The notes under the pieces: model-generated
What the model was told of the DNA's origin: nothing
What the model saw: the letters and a program-made list of their open reading frames with translations, nothing else
Databases searched by the model: none
NCBI GenBank assembly: GCA_963678705.1
Contig: OY783206.1
Span: 17,185,807 to 17,249,806, forward strand
Length of the DNA: 64,000 nt
Direction: 5' to 3'
Source: Panorpa germanica
Taxonomy: Eukaryota; Arthropoda; Insecta; Mecoptera; Panorpidae
Program-made: the position numbers and the translations under genes
Shown: in pieces, positions 1 through 11,400 of the stretch
Numbering within the stretch: the stretch's first letter is position 1
How the letters are laid out: each line of letters opens with the position of its first letter

Positions 1-123
1 TTAAAAAAAAGATTATATAAAATGATTGTTTTTTTATTTAAACAATCTCTTTGTTAAAATATAGGAATATTTAATAAAAATTTAAGTTATTTTCTTTGTA
101 ATAAGGTTATATAATTTTAATTG

Positions 124-216
124 TATACTTGCAGAAGTATATATAAATAATATACCTTCATAAATCTTCATCTTGTTTTTAAATAATGTAATATATATAA
201 AACTTCTGCAAGTATA
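124..216. repeat. Short inverted repeat (hairpin-forming)
   Basis: Arms 124-138 and 202-216 are perfect 15-base reverse complements (TATACTTGCAGAAGT and its complement), flanked by alternating TA. The same pair sits in the distal copy at about 36409-36423 and 36487-36501. No function is inferred. Confidence 0.7.
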
Positions 217-389
217 TGTATAAATTATATATTCAATTGAGAATAAGTAGTAATTTATATACAATTCTTGTCCCTGAGACTATTTTATTGCAGAATCTAT
301 CCTCACCAGATAATAACCGTTTAGAAAATTGTAATTTCTAAATAATGATATGCAGTATAATATTTGCATATTATTTTTAACTAACATTT

Positions 390-671
390 TCACTTTCCTA
401 AAATTAACGTTTTGTCATGTAGCAGAAGATTTTTATTTTCGTGGATTTTTTTCATTTTAAATGTTTCTAATAAGTTCGTATAATCGGTTATTTGTTCTCT
501 GAAGTTATCAATCGGCTCCACGTTGCTCTCGTCATTGCACATTTTTTCATCTGAAATTAACAGAACTATTATTAGATTGCTATGGAAGAAATCCTCGGTT
601 TTATAAACATTCCAAAAGACACAAAAAATAATTAAGACCAGAAAACACAATAAGATTTTTTTTGCTTTCAA
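390..671 (-). CDS. Unknown small ORF with N-terminal membrane segment
   Basis: A 93-codon ORF starting MKAKKILLCFLVLIIFCVF: a short basic start and about 17 hydrophobic residues, which would make a signal peptide or type II signal anchor. The rest is polar with no recognised domain. A splice-acceptor-like TTTCAG lies inside it, so it may be an exon of a larger gene rather than a complete one. It lies downstream of the RRM gene on the same strand. The distal copy at 36672-36952 has one T fewer in a T run, which shifts the frame after about residue 42, so coding function is doubtful. I do not recognise the protein. Confidence 0.3.
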   Translation of the reverse strand: MKAKKILLCFLVLIIFCVFWNVYKTEDFFHSNLIIVLLISDEKMCNDESNVEPIDNFREQITDYTNLLETFKMKKIHENKNLLLHDKTLILGK

Positions 672-2182
672 ATGTGTGACAATGGCGATGGACGAATTAG
701 GATTTAATCTAATTCAAAACTATATTAAAATACATACAATACAATATAGCGAAGATGCCTATTATGAAAATATACAATAAGGTTGTGAACTCATTTTAGG
801 GCTCAATTTTTTAATACCTTAATGAAATTTTGATTATTAAATGTATATTGACGTTTATATTTTATTAATATTTATATAAAGTTTAAATTTTATTTAGCTG
901 CGTGACGTCATAGTTGATGACTTTGAAATATGAGTAATCTTATTTATTTTTCGTTGGCTATCCCGATTATTGAAACAATATGGGTCGATGCAATAGCTGC
1001 TATAGCTTTAACGTTTATTTCTACATCTCTTTTGTAAGTCTCTTGTACAGTGATGATAAAGGTTGGCAAATGATAGTGTGGAAGAAGACTGCGAAGCTAA
1101 TACTACAATTATAGTATATAATTATGATGGAATTATTATATTACACTATCGGTATTTTATTTGTTATTATTTATTTAGTACACCGCAATATACTAAAGTT
1201 TACCCCCGGCAAGCGACGAATTCATTTCTAAGCGTCTATTGAATTTCATGCCATCAAATTTTAATGCCATTTTTAAATTGAAATATTTAACTCGTTCCAT
1301 ATTTATTTTACATATAACAAATAATTTTTCATATAAACTGACTTAAAAAAAATATTTTTTTCAATTTGTTCATTATTTGACCAACTTTTTTTCAAAATTT
1401 GTGAATTTTTTTTTCGATTTGTAAATTAGCTTATGTACGATTTTGCCAATAAAATTAAATAAAGTTTAAAGAAATAGAACACGGTAGACGGGAAAGCCGA
1501 AAGGCACACAATTAATAATAAATAATAATATAAGAAAATCCTATATTATAAACATTATATCAAGGGACAGTTTATTTGTTTATATGTTTACGCGATTCGT
1601 ATGGTGGCTCAAAAACGGCTCCGCGAATTTTCCTGAAAATTGTCTATCGTAGAGAAAAGAATTCTAAGACTGTTGACTTCCTCGTAGATTCGTAAAAGAT
1701 AGAAAGTTGACATTTTCCATATGAGTTACAATGTTCAAAAGGGGGGCCTTGAAAAAATTAGGGGGCTCGGTAGGAAACTTTGGAGAAACCTCAAATTTCG
1801 AATTGTGCAGTAATTGAATATGATATTGAGAAAAAAAAAGACAAAAATTTATTATATAGCCGAGAGTAAAAAATTGAACTAGAAAGTTGAAATTTTGTAT
1901 ATGAGCTAACTTTGGTACCTAATTTAAAAACCGAAAAAGAAAATCCCAAATTTTAAAAAAAAAGTTGGTCAAATAATGAACAAATTAAGAAATTTTTTTT
2001 TAAAAACATAAGAAAATAAACATATAAACATAGAAACATATAAAAATACAGTTGGAACATTATAATATAGGATTTATTTTTATAACGTTACATAACTGTA
2101 CTTTTCATATACAGTTCATCCGACATTTATTCAGTTTCCTATATAACTTTTACGCATTTGCTAATATTTATGGCTTTTACTA
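672..2182. other. Non-coding, AT-rich spacer
   Basis: I see no gene. It contains a perfect TGACGTCA palindrome near 904-911 (kept in the distal copy near 37185), T-rich and A-rich tracts, and the inverted repeat at 1355-1990. A block at about 1590-1640 recurs inverted near 30085-30120. Confidence 0.6.
1355..1990. repeat. Foldback-like inverted repeat
   Basis: About 75 bases at 1355-1432 match the reverse complement of 1916-1990, with the core CATTATTTGACCAACTTTTT and its complement. The right arm begins with a GAAAGTTGAAATTTT block that is also found in repeat family B (for example near 12695, 15280 and 47175). This suggests a MITE-like or foldback remnant. Only the left arm remains in the distal copy, at about 37640-37715. 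Confidence 0.5.
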
Positions 2183-2336
2183 CTAACCCAAGTCAGAGTA
2201 TTTGTCAGTTCCACAGAAACCGCGTCGGTTTCCATAACCAAAATTACATCCTCTAAACACGCTTACACGGGGTGCAAAATCCTTGGCTTTATTAGATGCA
2301 TTTTGACTAGAGAACTTCACAAAACCGCATAGGACT
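2183..2336 (-). CDS. RS-RRM gene copy A, terminal exon with RNP1
   Basis: The acceptor GTTACAG ends at 2337 and the stop TAG is at 2183-2185. It completes the RRM with an RNP1-like strand (LCGFVKF) and ends NRRGFCGTDKYSDLG. PGC-1 family members carry a similar Arg-Arg-x-Phe-Cys ... Tyr-x-Asp-Leu stretch after their RRM; that resemblance is the main reason for the family call. This exon has no counterpart in the distal copy. Confidence 0.6.
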
Positions 2337-2432
2337 CTGTAACACAAACATTTATTGTAGATATCTGTAGATCTTTCAGATAATCGTACCAACATATCAT
2401 TAAGAAAATCTACAATATAATTAAGAAATTAC

Positions 2433-2762
2433 CCGTTTTGTCTACAGTGCTTTGCTGATTGAACTACTCCACACATTTTGAAGAACTCTTGATATTCTTC
2501 TTTCGTGTATTCTCTCTTTATATAACAGATATAGATTGTCTTCCGTTCGTCTTCATCGTCATATTTGTATCTTTTGACATATGGTCGAAAGGATGAATCA
2601 TCATAGACCCCCTTGCGCTTCCTTTCATTATCATAAATATATCTCTTAGGATGTGGTACAGGGCTTGGGGAACGCAGTACTGGTCGTTTCATTGGTTTGT
2701 AAACCGAATCACGGAAACGTTGGCCCTTAGCTTCTTCTGCATAAGAATCCGATCCGGTTTGA
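2433..2762 (-). CDS. RS-RRM gene copy A, exon carrying RRM N-terminal half
   Basis: A T-tract acceptor ends at 2763 and the donor GG/GTAATT ends the exon at 2433. The joining codon with the previous exon is in frame. It encodes LRSPSPVPHPKRY, a basic/Tyr-rich linker and the first half of an RRM with an RNP2-like strand (TIYICYI) and helix (YTKEEYQEFFKMCG). Confidence 0.65.
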
Positions 2763-2834
2763 CTAAAAAAAAAAAAATTAATTTATTTTCGTTAGTTTAG
2801 AAAATTTAATTAAATTAATAGATCTGTTTATTAC

Positions 2835-4669
2835 TTGTTTCGTGATTGCGATGGTGATCTACTATAACTTCCATCACATCTTGATCTTGACGATGATCTC
2901 TTTAGACTTTTATTATTAGTAGATACTAAACGACTTGCACTCCTTTCACGTGAATAGCTACTTCGATATGTAGCCAGATGATCATATTTAGAAGACTCTC
3001 GAGTGTGACCTCGCGAATATTTTCTACGTTTTTCTTCTGGTGATCTTCTACGATGTTGAGAATATTTTCGTATTGGTGATTGACTGCAAATTGACTCAAT
3101 TGTTTTGCTCTGTGGTGTTTGCGTAGATTTAGAAATTGTCTCTATCTTACTTTCACGTGGCTCATCATTATCGTAGCTTATTGTTTTATCTTCTTGAACA
3201 GGCTTACATATTTTTGAAGTTGTAGATACGTCTGCATCTTTCTCACGTGGATTATATGTGATCTCAGTATTGCACGCTATTGAAAAACATATCCTTTGCT
3301 TAACATTAGATAAAACTGATCCTGTACATATTGATGTTACTTCAGTATTAGTTTGTTTACTGGAGTTTTCAATCAGAGATTGAATTTCACGTGTTGAAGT
3401 CACAGGTATTACCACTTCATCTTGAAGAACTTTCTTATTGTTTTTCTTATTGATCAAGTATTGTGCTGTCTTAGAAGTAATTTTCATCTGCACGAAATTT
3501 GAAGGCTGTGGTTCTACTTTTGGTAGATAATTATACGGTGTCAATAACTGTTTATTGTTTACACCAACTGTTTTTATGCGTCCGCTTGTAGTCTTTGACA
3601 TTTTTAAGTGTTGCACAGTTTAAATTGACTCTTCAACAATCGGGTGAGACTTTTTGGTTTCAATGGTATTAACTAGCACAGGGTTTCTATAATTATCTGT
3701 ATGTTGTATAAAATTTTTTTTAAAATTATTTCTATTTAATAACGAATTTTGTTTTGTTTTATTTTCTCCTAATTTGATGTGTCTATCTTTCGACGATATA
3801 TTTCCGTCTTCTGAGTTATTATTTTTTGTTTTAATATCACTTGAAACAGATCCGTATTGTAACGATCGATCTTTTTTCAAAAATACAGATTTAAGAACCT
3901 CATTTTTTTGTGCTGAAATATTGTTGGATAACTTTGTACATTTTGCTGTCAAATCATTATGATGTATTTTATTATCCATTTGCGTTGACGTAATTTTGAC
4001 TTTTACCTCAGTCAAATTTTTGTCAGTTTCCATATAATTATTAATGGTTTTCGTCCGCGTCTTTTCTAAATTTTTCTCCTTCCTGTAGTTGTGACGTTCT
4101 AATGCAGCTTCGGATGTAATAGTGGAAATTGATTTCTTACTTGTTACTTTCTCAAACTCTGGTTGCGAAATTAACGATTTCGAATTTTGATAAATGTTTT
4201 TCTTTTTCCATGTTTTCTGCTGATTTAATTTTTCTCGAGAAACTGCACGTGATTTATTACTGCCACCCGAAGATTCGTTCTTTTTTTGTTGAACTTCTTC
4301 CTTCATTGATTCAGTAACAAGTAATTGACTTTTCATATGCTTTTCATTTATATCATCGACGACATTTTTAGATCCAGCAATTTTAGATGTTTCCTTTTCT
4401 TGTTTTTTCACTTGTGTCACTTTGCCTTCACTCTCATGTAATTTAGTAACCTTATTTAGTAACTTATCTTTTCTAATATTATTTTGTTTTTTTATTTTCT
4501 TTAGTCCACAATTCCTTCTAGCCCTACTAGTTTCTTCATCAATGTCTGCGCACTCATCGTCACTAAATATCGACGGTTGTTCACCCACAGGATCGTCTAA
4601 TGAAATTTTTTTACTAATGCCGCATTGACGTTTATTACTTTTCGCTAGTTTTAGACTATGATTAATTTC
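2835..4669 (-). CDS. RS-RRM gene copy A, large exon with premature stop
   Basis: The acceptor TTTTTAG is at 4670-4676; the donor GTAATA begins at 2834. The frame runs from NPEINHSLK through SDDECADIDEE and a long Lys/Asn/Ser-rich middle to RS-type sequence near the end (SHRRRSP, KRSSSRSRC, SRSPSQSRN). The TAA at 3620-3622 interrupts it. Compared with the distal copy it lacks about 54 codons just after SDDECADI (near 4530), an in-frame loss. Confidence 0.65.
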
Positions 4670-4919
4670 CTAAAAACATAAAGAAGGGATGTAACAATTT
4701 GGTAAATATATAAAAACGAAAAATTTATCTTCTAATATAAATTCCATAATTATAAAAAGTAGAGTACATTCATTAGCTACTGTATAATAAAACTGTGATT
4801 AGTAAGTAAACGAAAATATATAGCTAACTAAATGGATGTAAAAAGTTTATTTCTACATTTTTTCTATTGGTACCACTTTCATAATTAATGAATTATATCT
4901 AGGAAAGAAAATAACTTAC

Positions 4920-5620
4920 GGGATTATGTTTAGATGGAACTGATTCTTCGCATGTATTAAACATCTGGTCTGTACAAATTGATTCTACGTCCACGCATTC
5001 ATCTTCAGTATCTTTAGAATTACATGGTGTATAATTTGTAAGTTTAGAAATATTTTTGGTATTTCTATCTCGAACAGGTGTTCGTATAGGAGGAAATTTC
5101 CTTTCTATTCTACTTGGAGTAGATTGAATATCCGTGAATGGTTCAACAAAATTACTACTTGTTAATTCGTGTAGCATATCTGCTACAACGAAAGAGCCAT
5201 TTAAATCTGGCTCTTTAGATCCATCTTCACCATTTATATAACTTACTAAATCCAAAAACGAATTTTGTGAGTCTGCTATTTCATCTTTAACGTCTTCCAC
5301 TTTCTCTTCTGCTGCTATTTCTTGTGTTGTTATTTCTTGTGTTGCTATTTCTTGTGCTAGTTCTTGTTGTGAGTTTTCATCTTCGACAATATTAGTATTG
5401 TTTTCTAATAAAATTTCGCTTGTGGAGTCGCCAATATTTTTATTCAAATTTAATTTTTCTGCACTTTCAAGAGGTTGTAACTGAATATTTTCCAAGTCAA
5501 ATAAAGCACTAAGGTTATTGCAGCTTCTGGAGAAAGCCAACATATTGTCATGGGGTCTGGGAGTTTCTGGTAATGAAACGGACTTTTCATTTTTCTTGCG
5601 TGTTGAAGTTTTTGGATAGA
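4920..5620 (-). CDS. RS-RRM gene copy A, second visible exon
   Basis: The acceptor TTACAG lies at 5621-5626 and the donor CCC/GTAAGT ends the exon at 4920. About 233 codons are acidic and include a hydrophobic LSALFDL stretch, a Gln/Glu-rich run of short repeats (QEIATQEITTQEIAAEE) and SFLDLVSYI. Coactivators of this family use Leu-rich boxes to bind nuclear receptors, but I do not see a clean LxxLL here. Confidence 0.65.
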
Positions 5621-5849
5621 CTGTAACATAATGAAAAACATTGAATTTATTTATTTTATATTGTGAATTTAGTTCCATTATTTTAATTGAACCACTAGCA
5701 GATTCATCGAAATCGACTAAAAGTTCTTTATGTTGATTTTTGTCGATTGTCTCATATGCTGATTCTACAACATTGAAACTACCATTCAAATCTTTTAGGG
5801 AATCGTATAAATATTTTGGATCATTTGGAATAACAATAACATTACTCAC

Positions 5850-6493
5850 TCTTGATGCTATCTTTATTTATTTGCTGAGCAAATCTGTTGCTTTTACTTT
5901 CATTTTCCTCCACATTTTTATCATCTTCAGAGTCTGAACTTCGTGATAAATTTAATGGTTGTATTTTTGCTAAGCTATCTGAACGACCTTGCTTGCTGGA
6001 TCCTACATCTGAATCAGAGTCTGACTCAGAGTCCGAGCTGGAATCAGACTCAGAGCTGGAGCTGGAGCTAGAGCTTGAACTGCCTGAATTGCTAGAACTG
6101 ATTGAACTGCTAGAACATGATGATCTACGTTCTGTACCAACACTCAATTTATTACAGTCTTCTGAGTCGAACTGTTTATTGAAAATCTGCTTCGCAGAGA
6201 CATCAAGATTATCATTTCTAACAGTATATGATGGAGTAGGTCGAAGTTGCAGCGATGGAAGCACTGGAGTCATTCGTGGGGGCTGTTTAGGTGTAAAAGA
6301 GCCACGCAAGAGTGGTTTAGACTCTTGTCGTACAGCCATTTGTGATTCAGACTCATGCAGCACAGTCACTTGTGATTTTACCGTTTCGGCAACAGTCGCA
6401 GATGGTTTTACTGCATTTATTTGAGTTACGGGCCTCACAACTTCTTGCACGAATTGTTTCGGGGTATGTGCTTTTCTAATCTTCTGCACCATT
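5850..6493 (-). CDS. RS-RRM gene copy A, exon with first visible ATG
   Basis: The acceptor TTCTTGCAG ends at 6494 and an ATG follows at 6492. The donor GTGAGT begins at 5849. The exon encodes about 214 residues with a Pro/Thr-rich segment (around residues 75-95), then a run of about 40 residues that is almost all Ser, Asp and Glu, then LSRSSDSEDD. Read on without splicing, the frame stops within three codons, whereas splicing to 5620 keeps the frame. That supports the intron. Confidence 0.7.
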
Positions 6494-7703
6494 CTGCAAG
6501 AAAAAATACAAAATTTATAAAAATTAATTTAGGTTATAAAAAGTCAGTGGAAAAGTCAGTCGAAAAGTATAAACAAATTTTAAAATTTTTGCTAGTTTTT
6601 TTAAAATTGTTAAAGTAAAATTACAATTCCTTTTAAGTTAATTGTAGTCAAAAATAGTATCTATTCCAGTCAACATTTAGATTTTTAATAAAATAAAAAC
6701 GCTAATATACATTTATTAACATCTAAAAGAGTTTACAAGACCATTGTGAAAAGGTAGAAAAACATCATATACATCTGTCGTAAGAAACATATGTTTTGAT
6801 ATTATAAATGTGATTAACAAAAATAAATAAAATCGATTTTTTTAATTATTCAACAGACTTTTCGGACACTTCAAAAATGGCTAAAACCTAAGCGGTTAAA
6901 ATAAAACTAATGGGTGTTGGATTAAATTAAACTAAAGTCTGAACTTTCGTGCATTAAAGAGAGAAAGAAAAAAAAACGAAGAGAGAGATATCGAATAAAG
7001 GGATAAACATACTGGTTCAAAAAAAGGATTTTTAAAACTTATTTTTCTTTAAGGTGAAACGATACTTGGCCATTTTTGATTTGCGAAATATAGATGGCGA
7101 TACTATACAGCAGGTTAAATATTATCAAAAGAACCATGTTTTTTATGTTTAAATCGATTTATGTAAATAACTATAAACGCGAATCAAAATCTAAAGCTGC
7201 AAACCGTTAGATGAGTAGCGTATCTACATTTTAAGCTTCCTTCCACTGACTTTTAATGATTTGGGTAAAACAAAATAATGTTTTGAAAATGAATATTCTT
7301 CTATTTTCAAATTCAATTCCAATTTTTATATGCCCAGTAATATTTCTAATGGTTTGTCATAATTTTAAAACCTTATGGTTCTCAAACTTACGCTTAAGAC
7401 TTAAAAATATATTGAGTATTCGATAATATTACTCAAATATTTTGTACATGATTGTACATAATATAGGATTCTACTAATACAAATATGGAATGTTTTGTTG
7501 ACTAATATTTTCAAAATTACTAGTATACTAGGAATTTGTGCAGATGTTGGTGGTAGAAGCAAATTGACATTTTTCAAGAATTAGAAAAAGGGGACGTTGA
7601 GAAAATTAGGAGGACCGGTATGAAACTTTGAAGAAAGTATATTTTCTTTAAAATCTCAATTTCATTTTTAATATTTCTGGCGTTTAGAGTCCCAATATAC
7701 CTA

Positions 7704-7792
<89 letters not shown>

Positions 7793-8202
7793 TTGAAATG
7801 ATAATATATTTTTTAAAACATTCAGTTCATTAGAGAGGTTATTCTGAGAAAATCTCATAATTTCTCAATATCTTAAAACTTAAATTTCAGGCTTGACTCC
7901 CTAATTAATTGACCGATCGATATATACATATTTAAAAATAGTTGATAATATTAACTATTTTTAAATAAGTATATGTAAAGAAAAATTTGTAACCACTGGA
8001 AAATATGAAACTTGAATGCAAGGTATAAAAAAATTGACAGAAAATAGAATTTTTTTAAATAATTGATAATTGAACTATTTAATGATCTATTTATAAACAA
8101 AGCTTGAACATTTATCTGACTCCTAAGTATATATGGTTTAAATAGCTCATTCGTGTGCAAAGTTATAAACGTTTTTATATTTGAAAACATGGAGTGCTAG
8201 TA
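6494..8202. other. Non-coding 5' flank or intron of the RS-RRM gene
   Basis: No coding exon is recognised. The whole stretch is kept in the distal copy (43598-45290). It holds an AG-rich tract near 6960-6990, a TA microsatellite at about 7701-7786 and AT-rich sequence. If the ATG-proximal exon has upstream partners, they should lie here or beyond. Confidence 0.5.
7701..7786. repeat. (TA)n microsatellite
   Basis: Nearly pure alternating TA, broken by a few TTT interruptions. The matching place in the distal copy (about 44829-44866) is roughly half as long. Confidence 0.9.
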
Positions 8203-8412
8203 TTATTATTATTTTTTATATATTAATTGTGTATGCCTTTCGGCTTTACAATCTACAGTATTATATTTCTAATACATTTCATTCCTATATACATTCCAAA
8301 CTTAAAAACTAAACTTAAAATAAACTTAAAATCTTCTCGACTTTTACTACTTCCAAAAGTGCTTTCTGCTTCTTCTTCTTTTGACCCTCTCTATTATTCT
8401 CCACCAGATTAT

Positions 8413-11400
8413 TTATTCTCCTGTTTTTCCTTTTCTTCTTACTATTTCCGCCATCCACCTCTTTCCTTCACTGCCTCCCTTTAATAGCTGTCCAATATTC
8501 CTTTCGCTTGCTACTTTTTCCTTACACTCAAACTTAATGTGCTCCAGTGTTTCGTCCTCCGCTCCACACATTCTACACTTTCTTTCCTCACTCTTTTCCC
8601 AGTATCTGTTTCCTTTTTCCTCATTTCCCAATCTAAACCTTGCTGTTCTTCTTATGTGTTTTATGTCCTTTTCTATAAGGTACTGAGGCACATTATTTTC
8701 CCATAACCTCTTATATCTTTTATTGTAGTTACTTTTTTCTATTTTTCCCATTCTCTCCTGCTGTTGTGTCTCCTTATCCCTTCTCCTTAGCTCCTCTGCC
8801 ACACTTGCGCCACCTCCTTCTCTTCTCCTCTCTGCCTCCTCGATCGCCATTCCATTCCTTTCAAAGTATTCTTTTCTCTTTTTTGGACCTCCTTTCCCCC
8901 CATTCTTTATGTAATCCTCTCTTATTTTCTTTAAGATTTTGCTTTCCGCTCTGTTCAATTTCTCCTCGTATTTTACCGCTCTTTCCCCTGTTTTAATTCG
9001 TATCTTGTCCCTCTTTAGCTCCTCCATCACCATGTATCCTGGCGTGCACCTGTCCAGCCCTAGTACCCATTTCATATATCTTACCTGTATTCTTTCCAAC
9101 TTTTCTTGTTCCTTCCACCCCCAAACCTCTGCTCCATACGACATCATACTGGCTATCAGTCTCTCATATATCCATATTCTCTTTTGTATGTCCCCCCCAA
9201 ATACCTTTTCCCCTAGTCCCCATACCCGTCGCATTGCTTGCTCTGCCTTCTTTGCCACCTCCCTTATATGCGCCTCTTCTCCATTATTCTTTTTAAAAGT
9301 GTAGCCCAGATATTTAAATTCTTCAACTTCCTCAATGTCCTCTGTCTTGTATTTCCACCTTTTTAGTCTCCTTTTTCCACCCCCTTTTTTAAATACCATA
9401 ATTTTTGTCTTTTCCACGTTTAACTCTAGTCCTTTCCTGTCTATATACCTCCCTAGCCGGTGTGCCATCTCCTGCAGCTCTCCTTCCCTTTTTGCCAACA
9501 GGACTATATCGTCAGCGTATGCTAAAGTCCATATCTTGTAGTGCCTTCCTATTAGCACCCCCCCGTCTTGTCCTCTTTCCATTACCCCCTCCAAGTCTGC
9601 TGTATATATCGCAAATAAAATGGGGCTCAGAGGACAACCTTGCCTCAACCCCTTGTCTGTCCAGAATTCTTCTGATTCTTCACCCCCAACTCTTATTCTC
9701 ATTCTTGTTTCTTCGTAAATTTCTTCAATACATTCCATTATGTCCTCATCTATTTTTTTCTTTCTCATGTACTTCCACAATTTCTGTCTGTCGACCATAT
9801 CAAACGCCGCTTTAAGGTCGATGAACATTGCATATATCTGTCCTCCTTTTTCACTTAGCTCTTTTTCAACTAAATGGTTCAGTGCGTATATATTGTCTAA
9901 AGTCCCTCGTCCCTGTCTAAAGCCTGCTTGTGTCTCGGGAAGCATTTCTTTTACTTTTACCTCTTCTTCCAGTCTTTCTCTCACAATCCCTGCATAAATC
10001 CTGTACCCTGTGTTCAGTAGTGTGATACCCCTGTAATTTTTGGCTTCATGTCTATTTCCCTTTTTATATATCGGCGTTATTACCCCTTCTCTCCAGCTGT
10101 CCGGCAGGTTTCCTCCTTTCCATATCTTGTTCATCGCTGTCAGTAATCCTTTCTCTATCCTTTCTTGCCCAGCTTTCCACGCCTCGTTCTTTAGTCCATC
10201 TCTACCTGGTGCTTTCTTTTCCTTGAGTTTTTGAATCTGTGTTTTTATTTCACCTACTTTTATATCGTTTACTTTCTCCTTCTCTTTTATCCCCTTCTTT
10301 GTTTTCTCGTTTCTTTTCTTTCCTCCTAGTACTCCCATAAAGTGTTTCGTCCACTCTTCCATTTTTATTTCCTTGCTTGGCTCTTTCCTTCGCTTTTTCT
10401 CCCTATTTATGTAATCCCATGCCTGCCTCTCCGTTGTTATATCTCTAATTTCTTTTTCTATTCCTATTTTGAACTCATTCTTTTTATCTTTTATCCTTTC
10501 GTTATACTCCCTTTGCTTCCTCTTGAAGTCTTCTTTACTTGATTCTCCTTTCTTCCATCTCTTTAGTTCTCTTTTTACCTCTTTTTTCCATTCTTTACAT
10601 TCTTTATCCCACCATTTGTTTTCTCCCGTTCTATCAGATATTCTCCACCTTTTACTTTGGGTGGCTTCCTTCATCCTCTCTTCAATTTCCTCCATCTCCT
10701 CCGTTTCTCGTTCTTCGTCGTATCTCCGTTCCAATTCCTCCATAAACTTCTTCCTTCCTTCCTCTGTCCAATCGCTGTCCTCTTTCCATTCGTTTCCTTT
10801 TCTTTCACCTCTCCTCGCTTCCAACTCCACCACTAGCGGTAGGTGATCCGAGTCCACCCTCTCTTCCACTTTCATTCTTTCTACCTTCTGTCCTCCTCCC
10901 AGCGTTGTCACCACGTAGTCGATTACTGTATCCCCTCTGCTTCCCACATAGGTATATTCTCCTTCTTCATCTCCTTCTTTGTTCCCATTTAGTACTATCC
11001 ATCCTTGTTCTTCTAGCATTTCCATTAGTTCTTTTCCCTCGGCGTTTATTGTTTTGTCTTTCGTTGTTCTTTTCTTTTTTCTATTCCCCCATATTTCGTC
11101 CACCTCTCCCAACTCCCCAATTCTCGCGTTGAAATCCCCTCCAATTAATAGGTTTTCCTGTTTCTCATCCTTAATTATTTCTTTTATTTCTTTCATTGTT
11201 TCTTTTATATTACCTTTACTGTATATTGTTACAATTTCCCACGTCTCTTCTTCCATTTTTATCGTCCTCCTTACTGCTGTTTCTCTTCTGTCTGGTACCT
11301 TCTCCTCTTCTAGCTCCCTACGTACCCCCATTATAATTCCACCTCTTGCTCTCCCTTTCTTATGCTCCCTAACAGCACCTTGGCACACCCATCTGTAGTT

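Larger units (their letters stand above)
2183..6493 (-). pseudogene. PGC-1/spargel-like RS-RRM coactivator gene, proximal copy, interrupted
   Basis: Five exons fit together in one frame with GT-AG introns: 5850-6493, 4920-5620, 2835-4669, 2433-2762 and 2183-2336. From the ATG at 6492 they span 3663 nt, an exact multiple of three. The layout is a Ser/acidic-rich N-terminal part, a long charged middle, an RS-like region, then an RRM whose end carries an RRGFC...YSDL stretch like that following the RRM in the PGC-1 (PPARGC1/Drosophila spargel) family, which are nuclear transcription coactivators. That assignment is inference. A TAA at 3620-3622 in exon 3 would remove the RS and RRM parts; the distal copy has CAA at this codon. 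An acceptor directly before the ATG suggests further 5' exons, which I cannot find. Confidence 0.6.
1..8203. repeat. Segmental duplication, proximal copy (A)
   Basis: This stretch matches 36290-45290 in the same orientation, with small indels and scattered substitutions, over coding exons, introns and non-coding DNA alike. Collinearity holds from about 1 to 1720 (against 36290-38020) and from about 3486 to 8203 (against 40413-45290). The part between, 1740-3486, has no counterpart in the distal copy because a LINE fragment occupies that place. The right edge at about 8203 is where the 3' tail of a minus-strand LINE begins; the distal copy reads straight on there. The comparison was made by eye, so the edges are good to about 10-20 bases. 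Confidence 0.9.

Noticed and set aside
5627..5849. Frame starting MSNVIVIPNDPKYLYDS (to 5849, also 42935) as a gene start
   Set aside because: The ATG lies inside an intron bounded by GTGAGT and TTACAG. Splicing across it keeps the frame, whereas reading through from the upstream exon stops at once.
5888..6424. 178-codon plus-strand ORF opposite exon 1 of the RS-RRM gene, also at 43091-43522
   Set aside because: Its Ser/Glu/Leu repeats are the antisense of the Ser/Asp-rich coding tract. The minus-strand frame has matching splice sites and domain context.
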